Source: UBA7359 sp041689615 (GTDB lineage Bacteria; Pseudomonadota; Gammaproteobacteria; Eutrophobiales; Eutrophobiaceae). From it: DNA of 47,489 nucleotides. Within the stretch, counting starts at the first letter, position 1, and every line of letters begins with the position of its first letter. Positions 33,690 to 41,691 of the stretch are shown here, piece after piece. The stretch is taken from assembly GCA_041689615.1 (NCBI GenBank), contig JBDNFW010000020.1:1-47489 (forward strand). The letters are read 5' to 3'. A program made the position numbers and the translations under genes. The notes beneath the pieces were generated by a model. The model saw nothing but the letters and a program-made list of their open reading frames with translations. It was not told the DNA's origin and did not search any database.

Positions 33690-34175
33690 ATGCAGTTATC
33701 AATCATCGTCGCTATGGATAGAAATCGTGTTATCGGTAAAGGTGATACTTTGCCGTGGCATATCTCATCTGATTTAAAAAACTTTAAAAAGATCACCATG
33801 GGTAAACCCATTGTCATGGGCCGAAAAACACATGAATCAATCGGTCGGCCTTTGCCTGGAAGAGAAAATATTATTCTGACTCGCGATAAAAATTATCAAG
33901 CAAAAGGCTGTACAGTGTTACATAGCATGGAAGAAATTTTTGAACATTGTAAAGATATTGAAGAAGTGATGATTACCGGTGGATCAGAAGTATATAAATT
34001 GTCATTAGAACAGGCGTCGCATTTATATTTAACCGAAGTACATACAGAGATAGAAGGGGATACGTTTTTTCCCGAGTTTGATCGTGGTGAATGGGAGGAA
34101 GTATCAAGGGAAGATTTTAAAGCAGATGAAAAGAATGAGTTTGATTATAGTTTTGTTTTATTAGAACGGGTTTAG
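33690..34175 (+). CDS. folA: Dihydrofolate reductase
   Basis: NADPH-dependent reduction of dihydrofolate, the trimethoprim target. The 161-residue protein begins QLSIIVAMDRNRVIGKGD, followed by LPWHISSDLKNFKKIT with the active-site Asp, GKPIVMGRKTHESIGRPLPG with the NADPH-binding loop, and EVMITGGSEVYKL. Length and motifs are those of a chromosomal type. It is last in the probable thyA-mlaC-folA unit. The region beyond it changes character (dRS3-like repeat, then a toxin-antitoxin pair). Confidence 0.97.
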   Translation: MQLSIIVAMDRNRVIGKGDTLPWHISSDLKNFKKITMGKPIVMGRKTHESIGRPLPGRENIILTRDKNYQAKGCTVLHSMEEIFEHCKDIEEVMITGGSEVYKLSLEQASHLYLTEVHTEIEGDTFFPEFDRGEWEEVSREDFKADEKNEFDYSFVLLERV

Positions 34176-34215
34176 AGTTAAATTTAAAAAGCTATATTTT
34201 TATTAATTTGACTGG

Positions 34216-34235
34216 ATTCCCGTTTTCACGGGAAT
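34216..34235. repeat. dRS3-like repeat (ATTCCC-N8-GGGAAT)
   Basis: ATTCCC (34216-34221) and GGGAAT (34230-34235) separated by eight bases exactly fit the pattern defined for neisserial dRS3 repeats; similar 20-base units occur in other proteobacteria. It lies between folA and the higBA module and may mark an insertion boundary. Confidence 0.65.
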
Positions 34236-34321
34236 GACGAAAAGTTAACTATTTTTCAAACTTAGGTTGTTTTGATGGAACACTAAACAACTTTTATTAG
34301 TTGATAATGCAAACGCTACTT

Positions 34322-34349
34322 GAAAATTATCTCATTATGAGATATTTTC
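34322..34349. promoter_or_regulatory. Operator palindrome of higBA
   Basis: GAAAAT-T-ATCTCAT (34322-34335), one central T, then ATGAGAT-ATTTTC (34337-34349): a near-perfect 28-base palindrome with one extra base on the left. It ends six bases before the toxin start codon. HigA-type antitoxins repress their own operons at such sites, so this is the likely autoregulatory operator. Confidence 0.75.
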
Positions 34350-34354
34350 AGATC

Positions 34355-34645
34355 ATGCATATTATTACGCGAAGGAGATTGCTGGAATTTGCAGAGAAGC
34401 ACCCGAATACCTTGGTGCCGCTGGATGTGTGGTATCGCATTGTGAAACAGAGTGAAATAGAGAGTTTCTCGAAATTGAGAAAGATATTTCCAAGTGTCGA
34501 TAAGGTGGGTAATTTAACTGTATTTAATATAGCGGGTAATAAAATAAGGCTCATTGCCGCTATACACTACAATACTCAGTGTTTATATATTCGCCATGTG
34601 TTAACACATAAAGAATATGATAAAGAGAAATGGAAAAAATCATGA
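34355..34645 (+). CDS. higB: HigB-type mRNA interferase toxin
   Basis: Type II toxin of the RelE/HigB superfamily that cuts mRNA on the ribosome. The start at 34355 (MHIITRRRLLEFAEKHP) matches the usual HigB N-terminus; the longer TTG-initiated frame from 34301 would run through the operator and is rejected. The 96 residues include WYRIVKQSEIESFSKL, a conserved VGNLTVFNIAGNKIRLIAAI strand region and the ending RHVLTHKEYDKEKW. It overlaps higA by 4 to 16 bases, toxin first, the typical hig order. Confidence 0.93.
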   Translation: MHIITRRRLLEFAEKHPNTLVPLDVWYRIVKQSEIESFSKLRKIFPSVDKVGNLTVFNIAGNKIRLIAAIHYNTQCLYIRHVLTHKEYDKEKWKKS

Positions 34646-35043
34646 ATAGTCAATTAAAGAATATCTCGAAAGTATGGCCAAGTATTAAAACAGTATTCTC
34701 TGTGCCGCATTCTGAAGCTGAATATCAGGCTATAGTTAAAACACTGGATAGCTTAATCGATGAAGTTGGAAATAAGCAAAACCATAAGTTAGCACCGGTA
34801 ATGGAGACAATAGGAAACTTGATCGAAAACTATGAGAACCGTGAATATAAAGTGAAAGATGTTTCTCCTGTTGAAATTTTAAAATATCTCATGCAAGAAC
34901 ATGGTTTAAAACAATCTGACTTAAAGGAGATAGGTAGCCAGGGTGTAGTATCTGAAATACTAAGAGGAAAAAGGGCGTTAAATCTTGAGCAGATTAAAAA
35001 AATCAGTAATCGATTTCATGTCTCACCGTTAGTGTTTATTTAG
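34630..35043 (+). CDS. higA: HigA-type antitoxin with HTH domain
   Basis: Neutralises HigB and represses the operon. At 137 residues it belongs to the long HigA class. An N-terminal helical region (SEAEYQAIVKTLDSLIDEV) is followed by an XRE/Cro-type helix-turn-helix at about 85-135 (MQEHGLKQSDLKEIGSQG, VVSEILRGKRALNLEQIKKI, SNRFHVSPLVF). Two starts are possible: 34630, overlapping higB by 16 bases, or 34642, giving an ATGA overlap; neither has a strong ribosome site. The palindrome at 34322-34349 is its probable target. Confidence 0.93.
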   Translation: MEKIMNSQLKNISKVWPSIKTVFSVPHSEAEYQAIVKTLDSLIDEVGNKQNHKLAPVMETIGNLIENYENREYKVKDVSPVEILKYLMQEHGLKQSDLKEIGSQGVVSEILRGKRALNLEQIKKISNRFHVSPLVFI

Positions 35044-35056
35044 TTTGAAAATAAAA

Positions 35057-35896
35057 TTATTCATTAAACTTCTCTTGTTGAGAAGGAACACTGAATAGCT
35101 TTTCATCTTGTAATCGCATTGCGGTTAGTTCGCCGCCCCATAGGCAGCCTGTGTCTAATGGATAAACATTATATTGTTTGAAGTTGTTTTCGTTTCCTAG
35201 GTGTACTGTTGACCAGTGGCCGAAGATGATTTTGTCTTTTTTTGTTTTGCGTTCGGGTATGGCATACCAAGGGGTTAATGATTTGGGTTGTGTTCCCGGT
35301 GCGCCGTTTTCTTTTATATCAAGTTTTCCATTTTTATCTAAATAACGAATTCGTGTGAAAGCGTTAATGATGAATCGGTGTCGGTCGTCGTCTTTTAATG
35401 TGTCTGACCATGTGTCAGGTTGGTCGCCGTACATGTTGTGTATGAAGTCATCGAACTGTTTACTTTGTAATAATGATTCTGTTTCTTGTGCGAGTTGTTT
35501 GGCTTGTTCCAGTGTCCACTGTGGTGGCAAGCCTGCATGTACCATAGTAAAGTTTAAATCAGTGTTAGTGACTAGTAGTGGTTGCTGTCTTATCCAATCA
35601 AACAATTCTTTTGAATCTTCAGCGTTTAGTATCTCATCGAAGGTGTCTTTTCGATGTGGTTTACGAACTTTGTTGGCAATAGCAAGTAAATGTAGGTCGT
35701 GATTGCCGAGTGCTGTTTTTGCATTTGTCCCGAGAGATTTTACAAAACGTAAACACGCTAGAGATTCAGGGCCACGATTAACAATATCGCCAACAAACCA
35801 GAGTTGGTCATTGGTTTCGTCGAAATTAATTTTATCTAATAAGTCTTGTAACTCTGAATAACAACCTTGCAGGTCACCTATGGCATAGGTGCTCAT
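35057..35896 (-). CDS. apaH: Diadenosine tetraphosphatase (symmetrical)
   Basis: Splits Ap4A into two ADP and in E. coli also removes Np4 caps from RNA. The 279-residue metallophosphatase has the motifs GDLQGCYSELQDLL (8-21), GDIVNRGPESL (36-46), LGNHDLHLLAI and later TMVHAGLPPQWTL and IIFGHWSTVHLG. It lies 2 bases after apaG, the standard pairing; pdxA and rsmA, which usually precede them, are absent here. Convergent with higBA across 13 bases. Confidence 0.96.
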   Translation of the reverse strand: MSTYAIGDLQGCYSELQDLLDKINFDETNDQLWFVGDIVNRGPESLACLRFVKSLGTNAKTALGNHDLHLLAIANKVRKPHRKDTFDEILNAEDSKELFDWIRQQPLLVTNTDLNFTMVHAGLPPQWTLEQAKQLAQETESLLQSKQFDDFIHNMYGDQPDTWSDTLKDDDRHRFIINAFTRIRYLDKNGKLDIKENGAPGTQPKSLTPWYAIPERKTKKDKIIFGHWSTVHLGNENNFKQYNVYPLDTGCLWGGELTAMRLQDEKLFSVPSQQEKFNE

Positions 35897-35898
35897 GA

Positions 35899-36279
35899 TT
35901 AATGCAATGCGTTGGGCATGGATAGATTAAAAACTGGTATGGGCGCATCGAATTCAACACCATCATCCGCTATCATTTCATATTCACCTTGCATACAACC
36001 TACGGGGGTTTCTAGAACTGATGCACTGGAATATTGATGCGATTCACCCGGCAAAATATGCGGTTGTGCGCCAACAACACCATCACCTCTGACTTCCTGA
36101 ACTTTTCCATTCGCATCGGTTATAACCCAATGTCGACGTAGTAACTTGGCTGCGATAAGGCCTACGTTAGTGATAGTTATGGTGTAAGCAAAAACGTAGC
36201 GTGCCAGATCGGGTGAGGATTGCTCAGGAATATAAGTGGTCTTGCTAGTGATGCTGATGTCATGTTGTTTTTGTGTCAT
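35899..36279 (-). CDS. apaG: Co2+/Mg2+ efflux-associated protein ApaG
   Basis: Small immunoglobulin-like beta-sandwich protein. The name derives from its operon with apaH, and its biochemical function is not settled. The 126-residue protein has VFAYTITITNVG, LLRRHWVITDANGKVQEVRG, GVVGAQPHILPGESHQYSS and VGCMQGEYEMI, with the family GxGxxG-type turn seen as GDGVVG. Its stop nearly abuts the apaH start, so the two are cotranscribed. Confidence 0.95.
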   Translation of the reverse strand: MTQKQHDISITSKTTYIPEQSSPDLARYVFAYTITITNVGLIAAKLLRRHWVITDANGKVQEVRGDGVVGAQPHILPGESHQYSSASVLETPVGCMQGEYEMIADDGVEFDAPIPVFNLSMPNALH

Positions 36280-36321
36280 AGACTCATTTCACCTTAAACA
36301 TGCATCGTGTGCAAGTTAGGA

Positions 36322-37854
36322 TTAAATTTCTGATGACATCATTCTTTGGCGTTCATTCACTTTTTGGCGGTAGCTGATGGCTTCACTGAGATGTTGAGTC
36401 AATATCGTCTCACTATTAGATAAATCAGCAATCGTTCTGGCGACTTTCATGACTCGATGAATGGCACGTCCGGATAATCCTAACTTTGTTGTTGCCAATT
36501 GTAACAGTGCTTTATCGGGTTCACTTAATTTACAGTACTGTACAATATTGCTTGTTTTTAGATCTGCATTTACAACACCACTACGAGTCAGCTGCTTATT
36601 AAAGGCATCAACAACACGTTGTCGAATAGTTGAACTACTTTCGGCATTTTTATCTTTGGTCTGATTAATAATCGCGCTCGGTAAACTGTGTACTTCTATG
36701 ACCATATCAATGCGATCCATGAGTGGGCCTGAAATTTTTTGCTGATAGCGGTTGATCTGTTCTTCAGTGCATCGGCACCGACTACTTTTATCGCCAAGAT
36801 AACCACAGGGACAAGGGTTCATAGCAGCGATTAGTTGAAAGTTAGCGGGATATTCAACTTGTTTAGCAGCCCGCGAAATAACAATGCGTCCCGATTCCAA
36901 TGGTTCGCGTAGTACTTCTAATACTTTACGATCAAATTCAGGCAGTTCATCAAGAAATAAAATGCCATTGTGGGCAAGTGATATTTCTCCGGGTTTGGGA
37001 TGACTGCCGCCACCAACCAATGCGACGGCCGATGCTGAATGATGTGGTGAACGTATGATGCGCTGTTTCCAACATTCTGAGGAAAATCCATGTCGGCTTA
37101 TCGACGCAATTGCGGCACTTTCCAAAGCTTGCTCCTCCGTCATTGGTGGCATGATGGTTGGCATGCGTTCCGCTAACATCGTTTTGCCTGAACCTGGCGG
37201 GCCAATCATTAATAAATTATGTCCGCCGGTTGCGGCAATTTCTAATGCACGCTTGGCATGTTCATGTCCGTAAATATCATTCAGGTCAGTTTCGTAGTGC
37301 GTTGAAGAAGACGTTTGTTTTCTTTTGTGTATTTCGAGTAGTTTTGTTCCTGATATGTGAGCACACACTTCCAGTAAATGTGTTGCTGGTTTACATACAG
37401 TGTCTTCAACCAGTGATGCTTCATCTGCATTTGTCATTGGCAGGATTAAACTTCGCTGTGATTCTTTCATTGCCATAGAAACAGGGAGCACGCCAGTTAT
37501 GGGCCTTAATTCCCCCGTCAATGACAACTCACCAATCGCTTCATGATCCGCAATTCCATTTTCAGGAATTTGCCCTGAGGCAATTAAGATCCCAAGCGCA
37601 ATAGGTAAGTCGAAACGTCCACCTTCTTTTGGCAGATCAGCAGGAGCGAGATTGATCGTTATTCGGCTTAGTGGAAATTCAAATTGATTATTGAGAATGG
37701 CGCTACGAACACGCTCCTTACTTTCTTTAACGGTTGTTTCAGGAAGTCCAACTATAGAAAAACTGGGAAGACCGCGTGAGAGATGAACTTCGACAGTGAC
37801 TAGCGGTGCATTGATACCGTCCTGTGCTCGTGAATAGATTATTGCTACGCTCAT
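36322..37854 (-). CDS. comM: YifB/ComM-type AAA+ ATPase (Mg-chelatase-like)
   Basis: Hexameric helicase that promotes branch migration during natural transformation in Vibrio and others. From 37854 the protein is 510 residues. AAGGA lies eight bases before this ATG, whereas the in-frame ATG at 37863 directly abuts the AAGG, so the shorter start is preferred. Domains: an N-terminal Lon-like fold (SRGLPSFSIVGLPETTVKES), AAA+ core with Walker A MIGPPGSGKTMLAERMP and Walker B GILFLDELPEFDRKVLEVLR, a zinc-ribbon-like CPCGYLGDKSSRCRC, and a C-terminal lid with LSGRAIHRVMKVARTIADL. No other competence genes are in the window. Confidence 0.94.
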   Translation of the reverse strand: MSVAIIYSRAQDGINAPLVTVEVHLSRGLPSFSIVGLPETTVKESKERVRSAILNNQFEFPLSRITINLAPADLPKEGGRFDLPIALGILIASGQIPENGIADHEAIGELSLTGELRPITGVLPVSMAMKESQRSLILPMTNADEASLVEDTVCKPATHLLEVCAHISGTKLLEIHKRKQTSSSTHYETDLNDIYGHEHAKRALEIAATGGHNLLMIGPPGSGKTMLAERMPTIMPPMTEEQALESAAIASISRHGFSSECWKQRIIRSPHHSASAVALVGGGSHPKPGEISLAHNGILFLDELPEFDRKVLEVLREPLESGRIVISRAAKQVEYPANFQLIAAMNPCPCGYLGDKSSRCRCTEEQINRYQQKISGPLMDRIDMVIEVHSLPSAIINQTKDKNAESSSTIRQRVVDAFNKQLTRSGVVNADLKTSNIVQYCKLSEPDKALLQLATTKLGLSGRAIHRVMKVARTIADLSNSETILTQHLSEAISYRQKVNERQRMMSSEI

Positions 37855-37933
37855 ATTTATCATCCTTGATCAATATTTAGTTCTACATAGATTCAATTTG
37901 GAAAAAATTGAATCAGATGTTTTTAGTATTGGC

Positions 37934-38188
37934 CTAGTTCTTGGTTTCGTCCAATTGTTTTTCTAAGACTGATAGCTTTTCCTGTAACGCATCAAGTTGT
38001 GCTCGAGTACGTTGCAATGATGCTGTTTGAATATCAAATTCTTCCCGTGTTACCAGATCCATTTTTGCAAAGGTCGCATTCAATGTTGCACGCAAATTCT
38101 TTTCAATATCTTTTTTGAAAAATTGCAGATCTTCCGGTAATGCATTCGATACATCCGCAAGTATTGCTTCAATTTTTTCTTTTACCAT
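37934..38188 (-). CDS. ubiK: Ubiquinone biosynthesis accessory factor UbiK (BMFP family)
   Basis: Small coiled-coil protein that with UbiJ supports aerobic ubiquinone synthesis in E. coli. The 84-residue sequence has an N-terminal amphipathic part (KEKIEAILADVSNALPEDL), DIEKNLRATLNATFAKMDLVTREEFD and a C-terminal coiled coil (LQRTRAQLDALQEKLSVLEK). This matches the BMFP/YqiC family. It is on the same strand as comM with a 79-base gap, and is divergent from the nitrogen-regulated porin operon. No T run terminator is seen between it and comM. Confidence 0.92.
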   Translation of the reverse strand: MVKEKIEAILADVSNALPEDLQFFKKDIEKNLRATLNATFAKMDLVTREEFDIQTASLQRTRAQLDALQEKLSVLEKQLDETKN

Positions 38189-38314
38189 TATCTCTCGAGC
38201 ACTAGTTTTTATTTATAGTCGAATCATATGTTTTGCCAGCCCATCTGTCATTTGGAATCGACATTTACTTACTTTTGGAATATACGACCTGTTTTTGAGC
38301 ATACGTGATATTAA

Positions 38315-38331
38315 TGCACAAAAATAGTGCA
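38315..38331 (+). promoter_or_regulatory. NtrC-binding site (enhancer)
   Basis: TGCACAAAAATAGTGCA is a 17-base near-palindrome with GC-N11-GC spacing, differing at two positions from the enteric consensus TGCACCAAAATGGTGCA. It is centred about 121 bases upstream of the predicted sigma-54 start, a normal enhancer distance. The rest of the 38189-38492 gap is AT-rich. Confidence 0.8.
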
Positions 38332-38416
38332 AAAATACTATTTTTAACTTGAATAATATTCATTTATTAAATTAAGTTATATCAGTAACATATTGAATTA
38401 ATTAATATTAATTTAA

Positions 38417-38435
38417 TTGGTATAGAACATGCTTT
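38417..38435 (+). promoter_or_regulatory. Sigma-54 promoter of porin-glnK-amtB
   Basis: TTGGTATAGAACATGCTTT has the invariant GG (38419-38420) and GC (38431-38432) ten bases apart and agrees with TTGGCAC-N5-TTGC at most other positions. Transcription should start near 38444, about 49 bases before the porin. Together with the NtrC site it predicts induction by nitrogen limitation. Confidence 0.8.
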
Positions 38436-38492
38436 ATAACTAATCGTTATTTACCAATAAATTCAAAAATATTTTTCAGAGAGGATAACAAA

Positions 38493-39215
38493 ATGAAAAA
38501 GGTGATGTATCTATTAGCATGCTCAAGTGTGCTTGTTTCAAGTATGGCATTTGCTGAATCTCCGCATGAGTTCAGCGCGAATGTCGCTTTATCAACAGAC
38601 TACATGTATCGCGGTCAATCTCAGACTGGCAATGATCCTTCCATTTCAGGTGGATTGGATTACGCACATAATTCTGGTTTTTATTTAGGCACATGGGCTT
38701 CAAATGTAAATTTTCCTAATAACGTAACTTCAGAAATTGATATTTACGGTGGTTATGGAAGTGAATTAGGTTCAACGGGTATCAGTTATGACGTGGGACT
38801 TCTTTACTATATCTATCCTGGTTCGCCAGATGGTGCTGATAATAATTTTATCGAAGGTTATCTTGGTTTTGGTTATGACTTAACTGAAGAGTTAAGTGCT
38901 GGCCTTACTTTTCGTGGAACACCTGATTGGCAGGGTTCGACTGGCGAAGGTTTCAACGTAGAAGGTACATTAGATTATTCACTTCCATATGATATGACAT
39001 TGTCAGGTATGGTTGGACATCAGTCAGTTGATGAAAACACGACTTGGGGTTCTCCTGACTGGACTTACTACTCTATCGGACTTTCTAAAACCTTATTCGG
39101 TGCTTTTGATGCAAGTGTAGCTTGGGTTGATTCTGATTTGAGTAAGGCTGAATGTTTCAGCGGCACGAATATATGTGAAGGCCGTGCGGTATTCACTCTT
39201 TCAAGTAGTTGGTAA
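38493..39215 (+). CDS. TorF-family putative porin (gcw_chp outer-membrane protein)
   Basis: Predicted beta-barrel outer-membrane protein of the family long known as TIGR02001/gcw_chp. The 240 residues begin with a signal peptide (MKKVMYLLACSSVLVSSMAFA, cleavage before ESPHEF). A barrel of alternating aromatic/polar strands follows, starting with FSANVALSTDYMYRGQSQT and ending in LSSSW, a terminal aromatic typical of outer-membrane assembly. Its position under an NtrC/sigma-54 promoter and before glnK-amtB suggests it admits ammonium or small nitrogen compounds; that function is inference. Confidence 0.88.
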   Translation: MKKVMYLLACSSVLVSSMAFAESPHEFSANVALSTDYMYRGQSQTGNDPSISGGLDYAHNSGFYLGTWASNVNFPNNVTSEIDIYGGYGSELGSTGISYDVGLLYYIYPGSPDGADNNFIEGYLGFGYDLTEELSAGLTFRGTPDWQGSTGEGFNVEGTLDYSLPYDMTLSGMVGHQSVDENTTWGSPDWTYYSIGLSKTLFGAFDASVAWVDSDLSKAECFSGTNICEGRAVFTLSSSW

Positions 39216-39229
39216 TTTGGTTTAGGTGG

Positions 39230-39260
39230 AGTGTCTTTCCTAAAGGTATGGAAAGACACT
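39230..39260 (+). terminator. Intra-operon hairpin between porin and glnK
   Basis: AGTGTCTTTCC (39230-39240) and GGAAAGACACT (39250-39260) form a perfect 11-base stem with a 9-base loop, followed only by TCGGTTTTC. It is either a partial terminator or a 3' stabiliser for the porin message, and would let porin exceed glnK-amtB in expression. Confidence 0.65.
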
Positions 39261-39298
39261 TCGGTTTTCAGTAGAAATCTTTTTAAGGGGACATCTCA

Positions 39299-39637
39299 AT
39301 GAAGTTGGTAACAGCAATAATCAAACCCTTCAAACTGGATGATGCGAGGGAAGCTTTGTCAGAGGTTGGTGTGCAAGGCATGACAGTAACAGAAACAAAA
39401 GGTTTTGGCCGTCAAAAAGGACATACAGAACTTTATCGTGGTGCTGAATACGTGGTGGATTTTTTACCCAAGATTAAGCTTGAGGTAGCGGTAGCTGATG
39501 ACAAGGTAGATGAAGTTGTTTCAGCAATAACCAAAGCTGCCAGTACGGGCAAGATTGGTGACGGCAAGATATTCGTAACCGATCTTGGTCAAGTTGTGCG
39601 TATTCGTACGGGTGAAACAGGTGATGACGCGCTTTAA
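39299..39637 (+). CDS. glnK: Nitrogen regulatory protein P-II (first copy)
   Basis: Trimeric sensor of 2-oxoglutarate and ATP/ADP that plugs the ammonium channel and tunes NtrB and adenylyltransferase. It is 112 residues, the standard length. The T-loop at 37-55 contains Tyr51 in ELYRGAEYVVDF, the uridylylation site, and the other signatures are KLDDAREAL, the B-loop STGKIGDGKIFV and C-terminal RIRTGETG. AAGGGG precedes the ATG. It is followed 20 bases later by amtB, which marks it as a GlnK-type P-II. Confidence 0.97.
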   Translation: MKLVTAIIKPFKLDDAREALSEVGVQGMTVTETKGFGRQKGHTELYRGAEYVVDFLPKIKLEVAVADDKVDEVVSAITKAASTGKIGDGKIFVTDLGQVVRIRTGETGDDAL

Positions 39638-39657
39638 CTTTTAGGGGAATGAGAATA

Positions 39658-40998
39658 ATGAAACGTCTATTTAGTAATTTTTTAAGTCAAAAAGCCCTGC
39701 TCGGTGCACTAGTTGCATTTTATGCACTAGTAGCACCATCGATTGCAATGGCTGATGATCTGGATACCGGTGATACTGCCTGGATGATTGTGGCAACATT
39801 ATTAGTGTTGTTGATGACAATTCCGGGTTTGAGTCTGTTTTATGCAGGCATGGTTAGAAGCAAAAACGTGTTGTCAGTTATGATGCAATGTTTTGCAATC
39901 ACCTGTCTGATGTCGGTTATCTGGGTTGTTTATGGATATAGCTTGGCATTTGATGCAACGGGCATGGTAGAAGGCACCGTTAATTTTAATTCCATTGTCG
40001 GTGGTCTAGGTAATGCTTTTATGGGTGCGATTACAGTTGATTCAATGACAGGCACGATTCCTGAGTCTGTTTTTGCTACTTTCCAAATGACTTTCGCAAT
40101 TATTACACCTGCTCTTATTGTTGGTGCTTTTGCCGAACGCATGAAATTCTCAACCATGTTGGTCTTTATGACGCTATGGGTCACCATTTGCTATCTTCCG
40201 ATGGTGCATATGGTCTGGGCTGGCCCTGGTGGTCTGTTATGGGATTGGGGAATTATTGATTTTGCTGGTGGTACCGTTGTGCATATCAATGCAGGTATTG
40301 CAGGTCTCGTTGCGTGCATCATGTTGGGTAAACGTAAAGGATATCCAACAACTCCAATGCCTCCACATAATTTGACGTATACCATCATCGGTGCATCTTT
40401 ACTTTGGGTTGGCTGGTTTGGATTTAATGCCGGTTCAGCTGTTGCTTCTAATGGCACAGCAGGTATGGCTATGTTGGTAACTCAGATTGCAACGGCAACC
40501 GCTGCATTAAGTTGGATGTTCGTTGAATGGATGAAGCATGGTAAACCAAGTGTGTTAGGTATTGCTTCTGGTGCTGTTGCTGGTTTAGTTGCAATTACTC
40601 CTGCATCGGGTTCAGTCGGTCCACAGGGTGCGTTGTTAATCGGCGTAGCAGCGGGGGCTGGTTGTTTCTTTGCAGCAACTATGCTTAAGCGTGCCATGGG
40701 TTATGATGACTCTCTTGATGTTTTTGGAGTCCATGCGGTTGGCGGTATTATTGGTGCCATCCTGACCGGTGTTTTCACGGCTCCTTATTGGGGAGGTTCT
40801 GGTGCTGAGGATTTTGTCATTGGTGGACAAGTCTGGATCCAGATCAAGAGTGTTCTGTTTACCGTTATTTATACAGGGGTCTTAACTGCAATTATCCTGA
40901 AGGTTCTGGATGTTGTCATGGGACTTCGAGTATCTGAAGAAGATGAGATTGAAGGGTTGGATATCATTTCTCACGATGAGAGAGGTTATAACTTCTAA
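39658..40998 (+). CDS. amtB: Ammonium transporter AmtB (first copy)
   Basis: Trimeric inner-membrane ammonium channel. From the ATG at 39658 it is 446 residues; the ATG at 39649 is only two bases from the AGGGG and is less likely. A signal-like N-terminus ending SIAMADDLDTGDTAW is followed by eleven membrane helices. The conserved Asp and first pore His are in DFAGGTVVHINAG, and the second pore His in FGVHAVGGIIGAI. Other blocks are FYAGMVRSKNVLSVMMQCF and WVGWFGFNAGSA. The operon ends with a strong terminator at 41028. Confidence 0.97.
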   Translation: MKRLFSNFLSQKALLGALVAFYALVAPSIAMADDLDTGDTAWMIVATLLVLLMTIPGLSLFYAGMVRSKNVLSVMMQCFAITCLMSVIWVVYGYSLAFDATGMVEGTVNFNSIVGGLGNAFMGAITVDSMTGTIPESVFATFQMTFAIITPALIVGAFAERMKFSTMLVFMTLWVTICYLPMVHMVWAGPGGLLWDWGIIDFAGGTVVHINAGIAGLVACIMLGKRKGYPTTPMPPHNLTYTIIGASLLWVGWFGFNAGSAVASNGTAGMAMLVTQIATATAALSWMFVEWMKHGKPSVLGIASGAVAGLVAITPASGSVGPQGALLIGVAAGAGCFFAATMLKRAMGYDDSLDVFGVHAVGGIIGAILTGVFTAPYWGGSGAEDFVIGGQVWIQIKSVLFTVIYTGVLTAIILKVLDVVMGLRVSEEDEIEGLDIISHDERGYNF

Positions 40999-41027
40999 GT
41001 TCGTTTTTTCTTACTCTGAAAAACATT

Positions 41028-41052
41028 ACGGGCGCTTTAAGCGCCCGTTTTT
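41028..41052 (+). terminator. Rho-independent terminator after first amtB
   Basis: ACGGGCGC (41028-41035), loop TTTAA, GCGCCCGT (41041-41048), then a T run. It separates the two ammonium-uptake operons. Confidence 0.93.
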
Positions 41053-41135
41053 ATATGTCTAAAACTGCATTAGTGCTACGGGAATGGCGAATTAAATTCC
41101 CTCTTTAAATTAATTCTTTTCAAAAATCCCTTTTT

Positions 41136-41206
41136 TGGTGCATGTAAACGGTGAAATCAATTCGTTAATAGGTTAAATTTGATTTAAATTGGTGCGGTTT
41201 TATGCA
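41136..41206 (+). promoter_or_regulatory. Possible nitrogen-control region of second glnK-amtB
   Basis: TGGTGCA (41136-41142) is one good NtrC half-site without a clear partner. TTGGTGCGGTTTTATGCA (41189-41206) resembles a sigma-54 promoter, but its GG and GC elements are 11 rather than 10 bases apart. The arrangement is right but both elements are imperfect, so weaker or different regulation than the first operon is likely. Confidence 0.35.
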
Positions 41207-41265
41207 CTTTATTAAATCATAAAGTTTATTTCATTTAATTTTGACCTTTAATGGGGAGGGTTGTT

Positions 41266-41604
41266 ATGAAACTTGTAAGTGCTGTAATTAAACCGTTTAA
41301 GCTTGACGATGTACGTCAAGGATTATCAGACATCGGTATACAGGGGATGACCGTAACAGAAACGAAGGGTTTCGGCAGGCAGAAAGGTCATACGGAGCTA
41401 TATCGTGGTGCAGAATACGTTATCGACTTTTTACCAAAAATTAAAATAGAAGTGGCTGTAGATAATGAACAAGTCGATGCCGTTATTGAATCTATTACTA
41501 AATCTGCAAGTACAGGAAAAATAGGTGACGGCAAAATTTTTGTTTATGAACTTGAGCAAATTGTAAGAATCAGGACAGGTGAAACGGGCAGTGATGCTAT
41601 CTAA
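41266..41604 (+). CDS. glnK: Nitrogen regulatory protein P-II (second copy)
   Basis: Second P-II protein of 112 residues, nearly colinear with the first. Tyr51 of the T-loop is kept (ELYRGAEYVIDF), as are KLDDVRQGL, STGKIGDGKIFV and RIRTGETG. Differences cluster in the C-terminal half (VDNEQVDAVIESITKS, VYELEQ for VTDLGQ). The start at 41266 is chosen because GGGGAGGG is correctly placed for it; the frame from 41251 overlaps that ribosome site. It pairs with the second amtB 87 bases downstream. Confidence 0.96.
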   Translation: MKLVSAVIKPFKLDDVRQGLSDIGIQGMTVTETKGFGRQKGHTELYRGAEYVIDFLPKIKIEVAVDNEQVDAVIESITKSASTGKIGDGKIFVYELEQIVRIRTGETGSDAI

Positions 41605-41691
41605 TAATAATAAAAATATCTCAAAGCTTTTTTAAAATAAAAAATTACATATTTAATAATGCAATATCATTGCATTAGAGGGGGAAGAACA

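Noticed and set aside
39930..40830. Minus-strand open frames inside the first amtB
   Set aside because: Antisense shadows of a conserved membrane protein gene; no ribosome sites or recognisable products.
41189..41206. A definite sigma-54 promoter for the second glnK-amtB pair
   Set aside because: The GG and GC elements are 11 bases apart instead of 10, and only one NtrC half-site is present; kept only as a low-confidence regulatory region.
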